A stretch of DNA of 64,000 bases. Origin: Rhypophila decipiens (lineage: Eukaryota; Ascomycota; Sordariomycetes; Sordariales; Naviculisporaceae). Within the stretch, counting starts at the first letter, position 1. The number at the start of each line of letters is the position of its first letter. Below the pieces are notes generated by a model. That model was given only the letters and a program-made list of their open reading frames with translations. It searched no databases and was not told the DNA's origin. Of the stretch, positions 11,837 to 24,714 are shown in pieces. The stretch lies in the NCBI GenBank assembly GCA_033297075.1, contig MU858120.1:62001-126000 (forward strand). Direction: 5' to 3'. The position numbers and the translations under genes were made by a program.

Positions 11837-14315
11837 GTAAAGTGAACAGATTCCCGCCTCCTCGTGGTACTTGGCTGCCATGACGGGGATACCCTAACAG
11901 TACAGGTTGTCGCACTTAATTCCCGTCTATCATCTAGGTCTCAGCTCCGCGATCTGCAGATCTCGATCTTTGGCATCAAAAGTCACCAAGCTTGTGTGAA
12001 TGGCATACATGTTGACGGGGAATCAGGTGCCAGATCACGGGACTTGCAGAATCAGCGCGGGGGAACTCTAGGCCGACTGGATGTTCGAGACGTTGCACCA
12101 AGCACACTGACCGAGGGGCAACGAGGCTGTGCAGCCGTTATTTCACTGGTTTGGCCATCCAATTGACAAGCTCCATCGGCAGGAGATATATTAGATGTGA
12201 AATTAGGACTGCTGTCGAGAACAGCAGCAACCCCGTTGGCCAGGCGAGATCATCCATGCGGCCTACAGAGAGGAATTTGGCACTTTTTGTATTACTCTTC
12301 CTGCCTCTTCTTTGGATAGATACCGGCTCAGCCACAGAGAGATAATGACCTCCTTGTCCGACCCAGTGGGATGGTGAAAGCGGGTAGCTCGCCAGGTTAG
12401 AACTTTCCTCACGACGGGTTTGGATCGGGAGCTATTAATAATACAAAACAATGCATCAAAACGGATCCATTTGCTACACAAGTCTTGCAGGTGTACGGAT
12501 ATCGAACAATCTCTTGGCATCATCAGGACAACTCAGACCATCAAATTGACGACCAAAGCAAGGAGGCAGCAGAAACAGACGCCTTCAACTGCTTCAAATA
12601 CCTGGCAAAGGCTGCCCTATCCAAGGTCTTGGATCAGGATATGCAAGTCGTATCTGTCGCATTCTTTTACGTCTCCAGGGCCATGGCACAGAACACCTCG
12701 GCCATCTATGAGATAGGCCTTCACAAATGTGTCCAATACAGCATCTAAGCCGCAATCGAGTAGCACCAGGCCAGGTGCTTCATACATTGCTTACAAGCTA
12801 CCATTGACACCTTGGGCCAAATAACTCAAGATTGGATGCTACCTCGTCAGGAGAGAGCTGAACACTATGAAGGAAGCAGAAGTCTACAGGGTCGTCGTCG
12901 TGCAAAGTTGCCTCGATGGCTCGAGCTATAATTATCACCAGATCGGAGCTGTTTCTGAGCTCTATTCGGGGCCTTTTGTAATTCACGGCCAGGCTGTTGC
13001 ATGTGAACGGTGTTTCTTCCCAGTGAGGAGGAGGAGGTCTGGAAACACCAACCATCATCACGACAGCACCCCAAGATATGTCAAGCCACGAAACTCGATC
13101 TCTTTTAGAAACAACCCCGCCTGAGTTAAGTTAAGCTAACAATTATACAACTGGCATTCTAACCTCTACGCCAACTGCTTCACCAAAGATTTGATTACTC
13201 TAGTTCCCCGTGGATGGTGGAAAAAGATGTGCAAATAAGGACTGCATGACATGCTAGAGACTGGGCCACCTGCCTGCCTGCTCGGTTGCACACCCACTCC
13301 AGGCCGTTCTTCCTTCCCCAGCCGACCGGGCAGGTTCGAGATACTTGTCTGTAATTCGGCCCACACAAAGACCTGTCCTGCTCACCCACTCAATGCAATA
13401 CATGAAATGGGTCCCAGAAACGAACTCATTCACAGGTACAATATAGGGCAGGTGCATACAGCCCATCCCAAGGCAGGCAGGCGACAGGCGTGGTCTCTGG
13501 TGCACGATATCATCCATATCGGCAGTACAGTACCTCCGCGTCAACTTGTGAGAAATTACCCATCAGGCACCAAGGCTTGTGATTGCGATTTTGGAACTTT
13601 TTCAAATCGGTAAACCTCTCATCTGTCTAGGCCCTCTGGGGACATTAACGTCGTCAGTCAGGCTCTGGCTGCAAAGGCATCTTCCCTGTGTTCTAGTGTT
13701 GTCAGGCGGGGAGAGGAAGAACGCTGGAAGTAACGCTCCAGGGGTGTTCCTTACCTAACTTACAAGGTGAGATGTACCTGCACTGCCCTGCTCGCCAGCC
13801 AATCAAACACCACCCGAGATGGGACCCGAGGTCGAGAAGCTGAAATGCGAACCACATCCACGACCTGAGTGTCAACGGTTCACCGTCTTATCATATCTCT
13901 CACAGATTCACACAACGCTATTTTGGGTACCTTGACAGTTGAATGAAAAAGATCAAAAGTGCTAGACCCGTCTGCACAGCAACCGTGTCTTTATCCCTTC
14001 CGGAGACTTTTCATTCTATCTTCTGTGCTCACACAACGATACCTGGTAGGAAAGACTTGAACGTTTTCAGCCTGGCGTTGACGCCTGTGACAAATGGGCC
14101 ACAACCCCTCCAGCTCACGGAAGCCCACCCAATTTGAGTGAGAGCTGCTTGCGAGCCACCATCGCGACAACCACGAACCTTGCTGGCGCCAAATTGAGTG
14201 ACGACAGTCGCGAACCCCATATTGGAACCAGCACGCGATTCTGTCACGAAAAGACATATTTGACTGAACCAACATCACGGCTGCAAAAGAACAGCATCTC
14301 GTCCATCCAGCCACA
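11837..14315. other. Intergenic region and long 5' leader of the Zn2Cys6 gene
   Basis: About 2.5 kb without a supportable gene. Upstream ATGs lie close to the regulator's start (for example a 64-codon frame at 13943-14137), so the transcript may carry uORFs. No repeat family from elsewhere in the window was recognised. Confidence 0.4.
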
Positions 14316-17300
14316 ATGTCCTCCTCCTCGGCGACCCCTCCCGACACCATCATGGTATCCGACCCCAGCACCGACAAGCGCGATGGGGGAGCACCCTCAG
14401 AACCTTCTTCAGGGGGGAATCCAAGTGTTCCCAAACCGAAACGTCTTGCATGCATGATATGTCGAAAGAGGAAGCTTAAATGCGATGGGATCAAGCCGAG
14501 CTGTAGCACTTGCTCACGTCTCGGCCACACGTGCGCCTACGACGAGGTCAGGAGGAAGAGCGGTCCCAAGAGAGGATATGTCAAGGCATTGGAGGAACGG
14601 CTGAGTAAGTTGCTGCTCAATTGCTCCAGGACTTGTCATTTCCCAGTCCATCCGGCGGCATACCAAGCTTCGGCGGATTACTGACACGGCCTCTGCAGAG
14701 CAAGTTGAGACGCTGTTAAAGACGCAGGACGTCAGCACGACCAGCCCAGATGGCTCCAAGGGCAGTCCCATCGTCCTCGAACCCGGTGCGTCGAAGCAGT
14801 CGAACCAGCGCCCCGCTGCGACGGCGAACTTTACCGTGACGGACCCATCGATCGCAATTGCCAGCAGCAGGGACATGGACCGATGGCACTTTAACGCCGA
14901 ATCGCCGAACGGGGTGATGGATGACTTCAACTTTAACAGCAATATATCGATGGGCATGAACAATGTCGACAGCACCTTTACCTGGGAGATGATTGGGCTT
15001 GGTCTGGAGGAGCCATTGCCTCCACAAGAGACTATCGACGAGCTGTAAGTCCAGTTCTGAATAGAGGTGTGATGGACATGGCTAACTCTGGCGCCGCTCA
15101 GGCACCAAATATACTTTGAGAAAATCCACCCTTCGGTGCCCATGATCCACAAATACCGGTACCTGGCAGCGATGAACCTGTAAGACTCCCGTCAAACGGT
15201 TTCTAGCCTTCTGGGCGGTGCTAACGATGTGTGCAGTGCTCCCAACCAACGGCCGCCAGTATGCCTTCGCTATGCCATGTGGACCTGCGCATGTGCGGTG
15301 ACCGACAAGTACCTTGACTTGAAAGATCTGTTCTATCAACGAGCGAGAAAATATGTCGAGTCTGATTACATCAAAGGGTTTGGTGAGCAAATAATATCAG
15401 TGGCCCACGTGCAGACCCACGTACTGCTTGCTTCGTACGAGTTCAAATGGATGTACTTTCCGAGGGCATGGATGAGTACGGGCTCGGCCGTGCGGCTTGG
15501 TCAAATGTGAGTTTCCTTTCCAGATAACAACAAGCAGTCCGGATTACTTACATATATCTTGTAGGGTTGGTCTACATCGGCTTGACGGAGCAGGGCTGGA
15601 TGTGAAACAGTGCCTACCCGCTCCTCGGGACTGGACAGAAAGGGAAGAAAGGAGGCGGACCTTTTGGATGGCCTTCTGCCAGGATCGATACGCCAGCATC
15701 GGAACCGGGTGGCCCATGACGGTTGACGAGAAGGATATCCTTACCAACTTGCCTTCATCAGAAGAAGCTTTCGAGATGAGTCGTCCCGAAACAACGCAGA
15801 CACTCCCTGAAGCCATGACGCCCGCTGGCGCAGGGAAGCTGTCGGCTTTTGGCAGCATCGTTTTGATGGCCTGTCTCTTCGGCCGGAACCTGGTCCATCT
15901 CCACCGCCCAGACGTAGACGATCGAGACAACGACCTCAACGGCGAGTTTTGGAAACGGCATCGTTCGATGGACAATATCCTTCTCAATACCTCGCTCTGC
16001 CTACCCTCGAATCTCAAGCTGCCCAACGGCCTTGCAACGCCCAATATTGTCTTTACCAATATGTGCATCCACACATCAACCATATGTCTCCACCAGGCGG
16101 CCATCTTCAAGGCGGACAAGAACCGACTGCCCTCATCAGTAAGCGCCGAGAGCAAGGTGCGGTGTATCACGGCTGCAAGCGAAATTGCGAGCATCATGAG
16201 GATGATTTCCCACCTGGACCTCACCGCCGTAAGTCCTGACTACCAATGCAATCCTTTCGATCAAGCTAACCATGTGCTAGATGAACCCCTTTATTTCCTT
16301 CTGCTTGTATGTGGCCGCTCGAGTCTTTGTCCAATACTTGAAGAGTCGACCAGACGACAGTCAGACCGCCGATTCGCTGCGGTTTCTGTTGTCGGCTATG
16401 AACGCTCTCAAGCGCAGGAACCCTCTGACAGAATCGTTCCTGGTGCAACTCGACGTAGACCTGGAAGCACTCGGCTTGCGCATTCCCAAATTGAAATCCG
16501 CCTTCCCACGAAGCGCCGATAGTGTATGTTTTTCGTTCGCATTCGTACCTCATGCGAGTGACGCTGACCATCATCTACAGCCGGGACCACGACACGTAAT
16601 GCCCACCAACTGCGAGGGCATGGAGGTCAATCATGCAGTTGGGATTGCTGGAGGGTTCCAAAACGAAATTCGACTGACATCCGAGGCCGACGGCGCTGCT
16701 GCCGCCGTGGTGGTCGAGAATCTCGAAGGGGGCAACCGTACCCCGGGCTCCCAGCCGGGATCGTCAACGGGGTCCAACATGCCCACGCGCGGACGCAGCA
16801 GCGGGTCACAGTATGTTCCCGGTGCCGCCATGATGCCCGCTACAATGTCTATTCCGGGGTACCCCGGCAGCAGTGAGATGGACACCAGCGGGAGTGCGAA
16901 TGACATGTCGGTGACATCCACCGAGGGCACCGGCGGCCCCTCCAATCGAGCAACGCCCATCTCCAGCTCCGCAGCGTCTGAACACCGACAGACCCTCGCC
17001 CCAGGAGGCCGAATGAACTCGTCAACGTCGGGCCGCAACTCTTTTGAAGCCAGCCCTGTGCCATCCCACCAGAATTTGGGCGGTCCCATCACCACCCAAG
17101 CCGAAGTCGGTAGCAGCGTAGATGAGTTTTATGGAAATCCCAGCACGTTCACTGTGTCGCCCACCGGAGTGACTCCGGGCCTTGGGGCACATGACTATTC
17201 GATTCCTCAAAGTTGGCAAGATATCACAGCACCATCGGCCATGACGCCTGTCGGGAGCGGCGTTTTGCACTCTATGATGAACATGACCCCCATGGAGACG

Positions 17301-17339
17301 ATGGAGGGGATGGAAATGAGGTGGGAGGGGAGTCCATGA
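14316..17339 (+). CDS. Zn2Cys6 binuclear-cluster transcription factor, possibly CLR-1/ClrA-like
   Basis: A nuclear fungal regulator. Seven exons (14316-14604, 14699-15044, 15102-15179, 15237-15506, 15565-16228, 16281-16523, 16581-17339) join in phase to give 882 aa. The DNA-binding cluster at about residues 45-75 has all six cysteines: CMICRKRKLKCDG, then CSTCSRLGHTC. A basic linker and coiled-coil follow (RRKSGPKRGYVKALEERL, then KQVETLLKTQD across intron 1). The middle carries a fungal-specific transcription factor domain (QIYFEKIHPSVPMIHKYRYL, RRRTFWMAFCQDRYASIGTG). The C-terminal 250 residues are Ser/Thr/Gly/Pro-rich and presumably activating. The RRKSGPKRGYVK linker recalls the cellulose-response regulator CLR-1/ClrA, but that identity is from memory and uncertain. 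The Zn2Cys6 class is certain. Confidence 0.9.
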
Positions 17340-18323
17340 AGCTAAGGTGGTGAATGATGTATCATGACCTTTTCCCTATTTTCTTGTTGGATACCATATG
17401 TTGTTCAGGAGGGTTTGTCTCCCAGTTTTTGCTCGAATTGAGCTGCTACATGTTTATTCATGTCGTTTTTTCCAAGCTATACCATCCCGCTTGTTGGCGT
17501 TTTCAGAACAGATGGGGGATACGGATACTCTACTCTACAGGATATAAATGGCACTATAGGCAAACAAATGGAGGGTCGTGGGGCATTAGGGACTTTCTTT
17601 AGTGTTGACCCTGTCTGGACTTTTTGATGGTTCCATTGTGGGTGGGAGCAGCTACTGTAATGATATGATGATGAATTCAAGGCCGGCGATGTATTTTCTT
17701 TGGCTTGTAGTCCCGACCTTGGCGATGGTAGTGACAAATGGAGCAAAACCCATGCATTCAACGACGATCTGGCTGTACTTATCATCTGGCATTGTGTTTG
17801 GAGTCTACGGAAGCCCGAGAGTGTCTGCTTTGTACGCCCTCGTGTGTGCCCTTTTTGCCCGGCATCTCTGAGAGTAGAGTATCTAAGCGCCAGTCAGTTC
17901 ATTGATCTTTATTATATCCCATTGTCTCATAGTTTCTATGATGGAAACTGAGTTCGCCTTTGACGCAATTCTTGGATCACCTTTTGCCCTTTCCCCTTTT
18001 TATTTTAGAGGTTTTCTATTAACCCGAGCGGCTTCTTCAAACCTAATTTTGAGTTTGTGGAGAAAATTTCCGTCTTCGAGTTCGAGTTGCTCGGCGCTGT
18101 TGTCATCAAACTCTACATATCTTACATGTGGCTTGAAAAGTTTTCTTCTTTCTTGCCTCTTCCACTTGTTCAAAGGTTCATTAACCGGGACCGACTCGAC
18201 TCACGATCAACATACCACACAATCCATGTTCGGTTCATGGGGTGTGTTTCGTGCTTTCGCAAGCCCATGCGGCCATCCTCAATAATCCACAAGATACGTT
18301 CTCTTTTTACAAAATTCAGCAAT
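17340..18323. other. 3' flank of the Zn2Cys6 gene, nothing recognised
   Basis: AT-richer sequence with no protein-like frame. It marks the left edge of the accessory island. Confidence 0.4.
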
Positions 18324-19547
18324 ATGGACCGAAAAACAGGGCAGGATAAAGAGCCCAAAGTGTTCGAGTCTCTTCAGAATGACCCCTCTTGGAGAGAGAT
18401 CGAAGAAACGGGTCTCATCAACGACCCCCGGAACGCGGTCGAGTGGGAGAAACCCTGCGAGATTCTCCCAATCGAGGAAATGGAAATCCGCCTCGAGTAC
18501 ATACGAAAGCTCGAACAGCGTTTACACGAGAGGCAAATAGCGTTGCAAACAGCGTACCAGAAATGGGGGTCCAGAGGGAAGCCAGTCCGTATCTATCCGT
18601 TTGACGCTGCGACCATTGCTGGACTACTGGTAGTTGATCTTACCACACTCGAAGACAGCGTAAGGTTTTTGCACCCAAAAAGGAGAACTCGAATCTCCTC
18701 AGCTGCAACGTGTCCCGGGCCACGAAGCTTGCATCGTAAGCGGGACTAGTTATTTTGACGAGTGTCATATTGTTCCATATGACGCCATTGAACCGAAGAG
18801 TCAACCAATCTTCGAAGAGTGTCTTCGGGGGATGATGTCTTTTGTCGACGAGGATTATGAGAAGGCCACATGGGATGACGAAGTAGAATGGGATTTCAAT
18901 ATAGCGCGTACTTTCCGAACAGACCTTGGGATCAGCGACCGTCGTTGGAATCTGGTTTGCCTTGACAAATAGCTCCATGGGTTTTGGGGAAAGGCTTGTT
19001 TCGCGCTGAAATGCCTCGGCATCATTGAGGCTGGAGAACCTGTAACTGAGGGGCTTACAACCAAGGATCCCACCAACGAGGAGAACCAAGACGACACCAC
19101 AGTACATCTCAAGCTCCAGTTTCATTGGATGCCAAAACGAATCAACAAGGCGCTCCTCAAGCCAGAGGAAAGGACGAAGGAGGCCATTCTCGGGCAGTTC
19201 GATGGTTACTGGGGCAACCCCAGGGACCCGGCCCCAAGAGTGGCATTCTATCGGTCTAACGGCCGGCTGCTCCGAAGTGGCGATATCATCCGGGTGGCAG
19301 TGAAGCGTCGACACTGCCAGAAAATGAAACTGGCGTTTGATGTACAATGGGCGCTCACCAACATATGTGCTCTCGCTGGGGGGGGCAGACGTCTTTGACG
19401 AGGAGTCACCTCATTACTCAGACCCATGAGCGCTCGCAGATTTCATGCCAACCGAACCAGGCATCATACCGTACCTACTCAAAAAAAGAGAAAGAGAAAG
19501 AGTCACAGATAGACAGTGCGGAGGAGAGCGACGACGAACTCTACTGA
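18324..19547 (+). pseudogene. Decayed HNH-endonuclease-domain gene
   Basis: The first exon (18324-18659) encodes an acidic, helical N-terminus. A 43-nt intron (18660-18702) leads in phase to ACIVSGTSYFDECHIVPY, the Cys...CHI core of the fungal HNH_2 type. The frame continues through WNLVCLDK and then meets TAG at 18970-18972. After that stop the same frame stays protein-like for 140 codons (LHGFWGKACFALKCLG, LKLQFHWMPKRIN, LTNICALAGG). At an eight-G run (19378-19385) the sense moves one frame to ADVFDEESPHYSDP, which ends at TGA. A further shift is needed to reach the tail EESDDELY ending at 19547. At least one nonsense codon and probably two frameshifts argue for a pseudogene. A nuclease role for the ancestor is inferred from the HNH core only. 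Confidence 0.6.
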
Positions 19548-19634
19548 TGTTTCATAATGGGGGCATGTGGTGAATCATATGCAGGTAACAATCTTACAAG
19601 ATAGAGCCAGTCTAATCTACCTTCTGGATGTGGG

Positions 19635-20086
19635 TTACTCGGCTAGAATAGACGCCTTGACTTGCTGGATTAAATGCCTTGGTTTGCTAAGATGAATACC
19701 CTGACTGATGGGAATATATGCCTTACCCGTTGAAATATATACCTTGACTATCTGGAATAAATGCCCTCACTCTCTAGAATAAATGCCCCCACTGGCTAGA
19801 ATAAATGTATTGACTAGCTGGAATAAATACCTTGACTGGCTGGAATAAATGCCCTTACTGTGTAGGATAAATACCCTTACTGTCAAGGACAAATGCTCTT
19901 ACTGGCTAGAATAAATGCCCTTACTGTCTAGGATAGATGCTCTTACAGGTTAGAATAAATACCCTTAGTGGCTAGAATAAATGCATCGACTAGCTAGAAT
20001 AAATACCTCAACTGACTGGAATAAATGCCCTTACTGGCTAGAATAAATGCATCGACTAGCTAGAATAAATGCCATCACTAGCTAGA
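19635..20086 (+). repeat. 22-bp tandem array, locus 2
   Basis: About twenty degenerate units of 22 bp (for example CTAGAATAAATGCCCTTACT plus GG), in the same orientation as the 3.3 kb array. It lies between the decayed HNH gene and the frameshifted 20.3-22.1 kb gene. No flanking arms like those at 3.15 and 3.5 kb were found. Confidence 0.85.
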
Positions 20087-20265
20087 GGGAGAACAGCATT
20101 ATATTAACGTTAGCAGCTTCTAATATAAAGACAAAAACCTTGCATGAGTTCATGTTCGACCTTCTTTCCTTGTCGTTGGATGGCGCGGTCTGGTAGCTTT
20201 GGGTTCAAGGTGCCTGCCTGTATCTCAGCTCCTTTCTTGGACGGTTCAGGAGCGGCGGGCATTGT

Positions 20266-22121
20266 TCATGCCTGCTCGAGTTGCTCAAGCCGGCTTGTCT
20301 CCAATAGTTCCTCAAGCGCTTGTATCTGCACGAGTCGCTCGAGCTCTTGTACGTGATTGGGTTGCTGCGCAAGAAGAGCTTGACGCTGACGCTCACGCTC
20401 AGTCAGTTCCTGAATACGCGCGCCAAGAATCGGATAACGTATAGCGAGGTCTTCGGCATCGCAAGAAGAGTTGTCCTCTGCGTTGCTCGGCTGGTGTTGA
20501 GGCAACGGAGGCTGGTGGTCAAGTTGCATTCCGCTCTCCATCGAGAGGTCAGGGGGGAAGTCTCGATCCGGATTATCTTGTTCTAACGGCTCGGTAGAAG
20601 CCGGGCGCCGATGGCTTTTGCCGAAAACTAGCCAGCCCACGTCCTCCATTGCTGTATCGCCGTCCTGATCGTTCTCGGCGGACGAGTCTTGAATCACTTC
20701 GTCGTCTTCTGACTCTTTGGACTCCACGAGCTCTTCAACCTCTCCTTGATCGTCTTCAGCCTCTTCATCGCTGGAATTCTCATATCCAGCCCGTTCTGCC
20801 GCGGCCATTTCCTTCTCCCGTATGGCATCTTTCTCTCGTCTGCGGTGAAGGGCATATTTTCTCACCTCCTTCATGTCTTTCTTGGTTGGATAGTCATACG
20901 GACCCGATCTTGCTTGAGTCGTCATAGCGGCTATCAGTCTGGTCGGTCTGTACATTGGGACGCCAGCGAAGCCCATCTGGTCAAGCGCGCGGGTCAGGAT
21001 ATCTATGTGAGAGAGCTCAACCTTGTAAGGCTCACACCCGCGTCTTTGCACCGGCTTGTCTCTTTTCTTGACCAGACGCTCAACTGCAGAGAAGAGCATG
21101 CTCCAAGGTGATTCTCTAGACTCTGGCGTTTGTTCCAGCAGGTGCTTATGGAGCTGGGGCAGCCCGTGCCAAGATTTGAGCGCGACAGCTGTTGGAGTCT
21201 GCGCGGCACCTCCAGTGTCTCCCCTTCAATCCACCACGGAGTTTGGTCGCCGTTCTCGACCTTGATGACGTACTGGATCGCGGTCGCGAATAGCTTCTGG
21301 GATCCTGCAAACATGCCGTGCTGCAAGACCATGTTGAGATTTCTGCAGAATGTGTTCACCCAATTTGGGTTCTCGTACCCATCCTTCAATGGGCGGTTGT
21401 TTTCCGGGTGGTGATATACGAGGTTGTTGTCCACCGAGATGATATCATCCGGGAAGCATCGATATAGTCGCAGGCATTTCTTGTAGAGCGTCATGAGATC
21501 TGAACCTTGGCCAGCGGACAAGAGTCTCTTCGTAGCGGCTGACGAGCGGCATAGCTTGTCCCGCTCGTTGCGCAACTTCTTGCTCTCCTCGGCGGTCCAT
21601 GTGTCGGTAATGGGGGCCAAGGGAAGCAGCTCCTTAACGTCCTCGATGGACTTGATTCGTTGAAGGCTGTGTTTCACTGTCTTTCCCACACGGTCCAGCT
21701 CTGGTACAAGTGAAGTTAGAAACATCTCGGTCGGCTTTTGTGCCCATTTCGGCAGCTCATCCACACTCCTGATCGTGGCAGCCTGCTTCTTCGGGGCGGT
21801 GGAGGCACGAGTCACCCTCTTTCGCTCTGGGGTCGGCTCTCGAAAATACGATGTATGGGCATCAGACGTAGAGTGATCAGACTCCTTCACATCGTCAGAC
21901 TGATCTATGAGCCGCGCCTCTTCAACGACTTCGTCATCTTGAGACGTGTTGTCACGTTTCTTGGACGCTTTGGAAGCAGCCGGCCTTGATTGCCGACTTT
22001 GTTGCGAAGGCGGATAGATTACCACTTCGATGTTTGTCTTTGGTCGGACCACGAGCTGAGAGCTGCCTTTGGTGGCGACTTGGCCGTGTTCGCTGTCGGA
22101 TTCGTCGTATAGATCAACCAT
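20266..22121 (-). pseudogene. Hypothetical acidic protein split by a frameshift
   Basis: I do not recognise this family. Reading from ATG at 22121, the frame runs through a charged N-terminus and a conserved-looking core (LPKWAQKPTEMFLTSLVPEL, YRCFPDDIISVDNNLVYHHP, NPNWVNTFCRNLNMVLQHG) to QTPWWIEGE near 21225. Beyond that, sense continues in another frame (QTPTAVALKSWHGLPQLHKH, then FSAVERLVKKRDKPVQRRG) to a stop at 20266. One G missing from the short G run near 21225 would explain the shift. The second part has a helical basic segment, long acidic stretches, and a Gln/Leu/Glu-rich coiled-coil end. An unusual intron with a non-consensus donor cannot be fully excluded. It sits in the repeat-rich island among other orphan genes. 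Confidence 0.5.
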
Positions 22122-23109
22122 GGCGATGGGTGGTCATCGATTGCACTGCGAGCGACTGACTGAAAATCGGAGATGGGCGCTGTGCACAAGATGTAAAGTA
22201 GACGTGTTCTCTTTTTAGCGCCCTTGTGAACAGTGAGCGTCTGTTGCTTCTTGTTTAACATAACCCACCTAGTTAACTTGGATGGAAGAGCCCTTTTAAG
22301 CGAGAAAGCTAAGATGGCAGGACAGAAGTGCTTGCAAGTTTGAATATCCAGAGGTGATCAAATCAAATTCAATCACATCGAAATCAAATCAAAATCAAAT
22401 CAAAGCAAATAATGGTAGAGTTTGTTTTCCACGGAGATATCAGCACTCAAGATCAGGCAATCTGCCCTATGATCGAGTATTACCCTGATAGCTCATTATT
22501 CAATCAATACATTTAATACTCTGCATTCAGACCATCTTTGCCAGGTTCGGCAGGGCCAGGCTGTATAGCCTTGGGAGGCTTTATTGAGCTCATGGCACCA
22601 GCTCGGGACGTTTGGAGAATAAAGTCTGTGAGTTTGAGGAATAAATGGCTTGTTTGAATATGAGAACATCTCTTCAGGAGTTTCTTTCATGTGCATACAT
22701 GTAAACAGAGAAATACGGGTTGTCATGAAAGAATGGACGATGAAGTGTGTTGCTAAACCGACCAAGTCACGTGCCCAGAGCTCTTCCACCAATCAGAACC
22801 TGCCACACCGCCCAATTTGGTAACCAGTGGCGCAGCCTTAGAAGCAAAAGTATCACGACCTGTATATAGACACATCGTGATATTCACATGAATACAGGGG
22901 GCAGACACAATGAGGAAAAGAGCAATCGATAGTCAAGCAATGGGAGATTTTATTTTAGTCCGTTGTCTGGGGGGGGGGCAGTCGTAATTGATACTACCAT
23001 ATAACTAACTCGGGGGTCCCAAGCTCTGCGGCTATAATTACCAAAGTCTTTTTCCCTAACAAAGCCCTTCCTCTTGGCTGCTTAGAGGCCCATTCTGCCT
23101 TTAAAAAGG
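22122..23109. other. Intergenic region with simple repeats
   Basis: It contains an (AATCA)-like run at about 22360-22410, two relic-like units of the 22-bp family near 22615-22660 (GAATAAA at 22-bp spacing), and a G homopolymer near 22970. No gene was recognised. Confidence 0.4.
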
Positions 23110-24351
23110 CTAGCTGCTTGGCGACTTAGACTGTCTGTCAACATCCTGGCTGCTGTGAGTCACAGGCTGCGTCTGAGCGAGATGGCTACTGGAAGGACCA
23201 GGTTGGCTGCCAACAGTAACACCCATTCTCGGTTCATCCTGTGGAGGGTCAAGTCGCCACAACGTCGGAAACTTTGACATCCAGGCATAAGGATTCTTCC
23301 TGATCTCCGTGGGAGTGAAAGCTGGAATGGGCGGTCCAGGGTCGGGAATCCGCGCATAGTATAACAAGAACCGCCTGTTCGGCTCTGCCAGTGTCCAGTC
23401 CGCTGGGAAAAACACGGTTTCGGAAGGCTGGAAGAGAATGACCATTTGTTGTTTGTATGGGTCATATATCCGCACAAGATCTCGCATGGGCTCGTCGTCG
23501 GGCTTGGCTGTCCTAACCACGCCGAGCAAACGGTACTGGTGCGAGCCTGGCGCTGTGCTCTGTCCATTGGGGGTACTCTGCCCGGGCAGTTCGATGGTAT
23601 GGATGCGGCTGAATATATCCGGCATCTCTTTGTCGGACTGGTACGACATTCTCAAGACATCAGGCACCCTCCACTTCAGCGCGAGTTCTCGCTCCTTCTC
23701 CTTGCGATGGAGGAGACATGTGTAGTCTTGGTATTTGGCCTGTAAGTCGCCCTGGCCGTCCCACTCGAAGTCAGGCCTCTGGAAGCGTTCCTTGCGTGTG
23801 GTGCCATTAAGCTCTTCGGCCAGTCTCCAGTCGTGGGACTGGGTCTTGGAGTAAACCCGATCTGGATGCAGGACCTCCAAATCCCAGAGGGCTTGGAACA
23901 CACCAAGTCTTGCAAACGCAGCAAAGCCAGAGCCCCCACGATGTTCTGATAGGATCTTGCTCATGGCCGCAGCAGCTGTAAGCTCGGTGATCGCATGATC
24001 AGGCTTGGAGGGGCAGCGGCTCTCTATGACAAACTTCCAGACGGTGATTGCCGCCGGGTCTTTGATGCTCTGCTCGATCTTGGCAATCTCCTCGACCGGA
24101 ACATGTCGATTTATGATCTGTTGAATAATGTTCCGATAGACAACAAAACAACATCCAAGTGTCGCCAAGTCCGCATTCATCTGCGCATCAGCAGCTGCTG
24201 GACCCTTGCCAGATGGCCATCCAGCTTTCTGGAGCAAAGTAGCTCTGTACCTCGGCGGTTGGGTGTCCAATACCGACGTGACGTTGGCGGCGCCTCGAGA
24301 CTCGTCCTGGGGCACGAGGCCAGTCAAAGGTGGGTCGTCTTCTGTCGCCAT
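23110..24351 (-). CDS. Hypothetical 413-aa protein, intact orphan
   Basis: This is a single uninterrupted frame beginning MATEDDPPLTGLVPQDES. I do not recognise a named domain. An N-terminal helical part (residues 40-190) contains ITVWKFVIESRC and FAALARLG-like segments. A compact central region holds YRLLGVVRTAKPDDEPMRD, then RIYDPYKQQMVILFQPSET and FADWTL-type text ending with RFLLYYARIPD. The last 60 residues are Ser/Gln/Pro-rich and disordered. There is no signal peptide or membrane segment. It is the only long intact gene among broken neighbours in the island, and it is divergent from the 24890-25354 gene. Confidence 0.6.
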   Translation of the reverse strand: MATEDDPPLTGLVPQDESRGAANVTSVLDTQPPRYRATLLQKAGWPSGKGPAAADAQMNADLATLGCCFVVYRNIIQQIINRHVPVEEIAKIEQSIKDPAAITVWKFVIESRCPSKPDHAITELTAAAAMSKILSEHRGGSGFAAFARLGVFQALWDLEVLHPDRVYSKTQSHDWRLAEELNGTTRKERFQRPDFEWDGQGDLQAKYQDYTCLLHRKEKERELALKWRVPDVLRMSYQSDKEMPDIFSRIHTIELPGQSTPNGQSTAPGSHQYRLLGVVRTAKPDDEPMRDLVRIYDPYKQQMVILFQPSETVFFPADWTLAEPNRRFLLYYARIPDPGPPIPAFTPTEIRKNPYAWMSKFPTLWRLDPPQDEPRMGVTVGSQPGPSSSHLAQTQPVTHSSQDVDRQSKSPSS

Positions 24352-24714
24352 GATCGAGGCACCGATGTTTCTGGTGAAGCGATGATACCGTTTGGTTACG
24401 TGACAGTATCAAGGGGCTTCAAGTGTTGTGATGGCGACGGTGACTCTGTATGCTGAGCCGAGTGCGAATTGAAATCGACAAGAGTAGGTTGGCTAGTTGT
24501 TTGAAAACCGAACCGAAGGTAAGGTTGTAATAGCAAACCCAGAGAAGAACCAGGTTTGACCGCCTTTTGCTCCTAAAACATGTGATTTCAAAGGAAGAAC
24601 CCAGAAGGTCAACGCTGCAAGGTTTAGGAGTTGGGATCGAGGGGAAGCCCATGGAGGGGTTGCAGCGCGGTTTTGCGGTCTGAAGTCTGAGAGGAAGGAG
24701 GGCACCCAGTCAAA

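Noticed and set aside
19635..20086. CRISPR-like array
   Set aside because: Units are contiguous 22-mers without spacers, in a fungal genome, so this is a tandem repeat.
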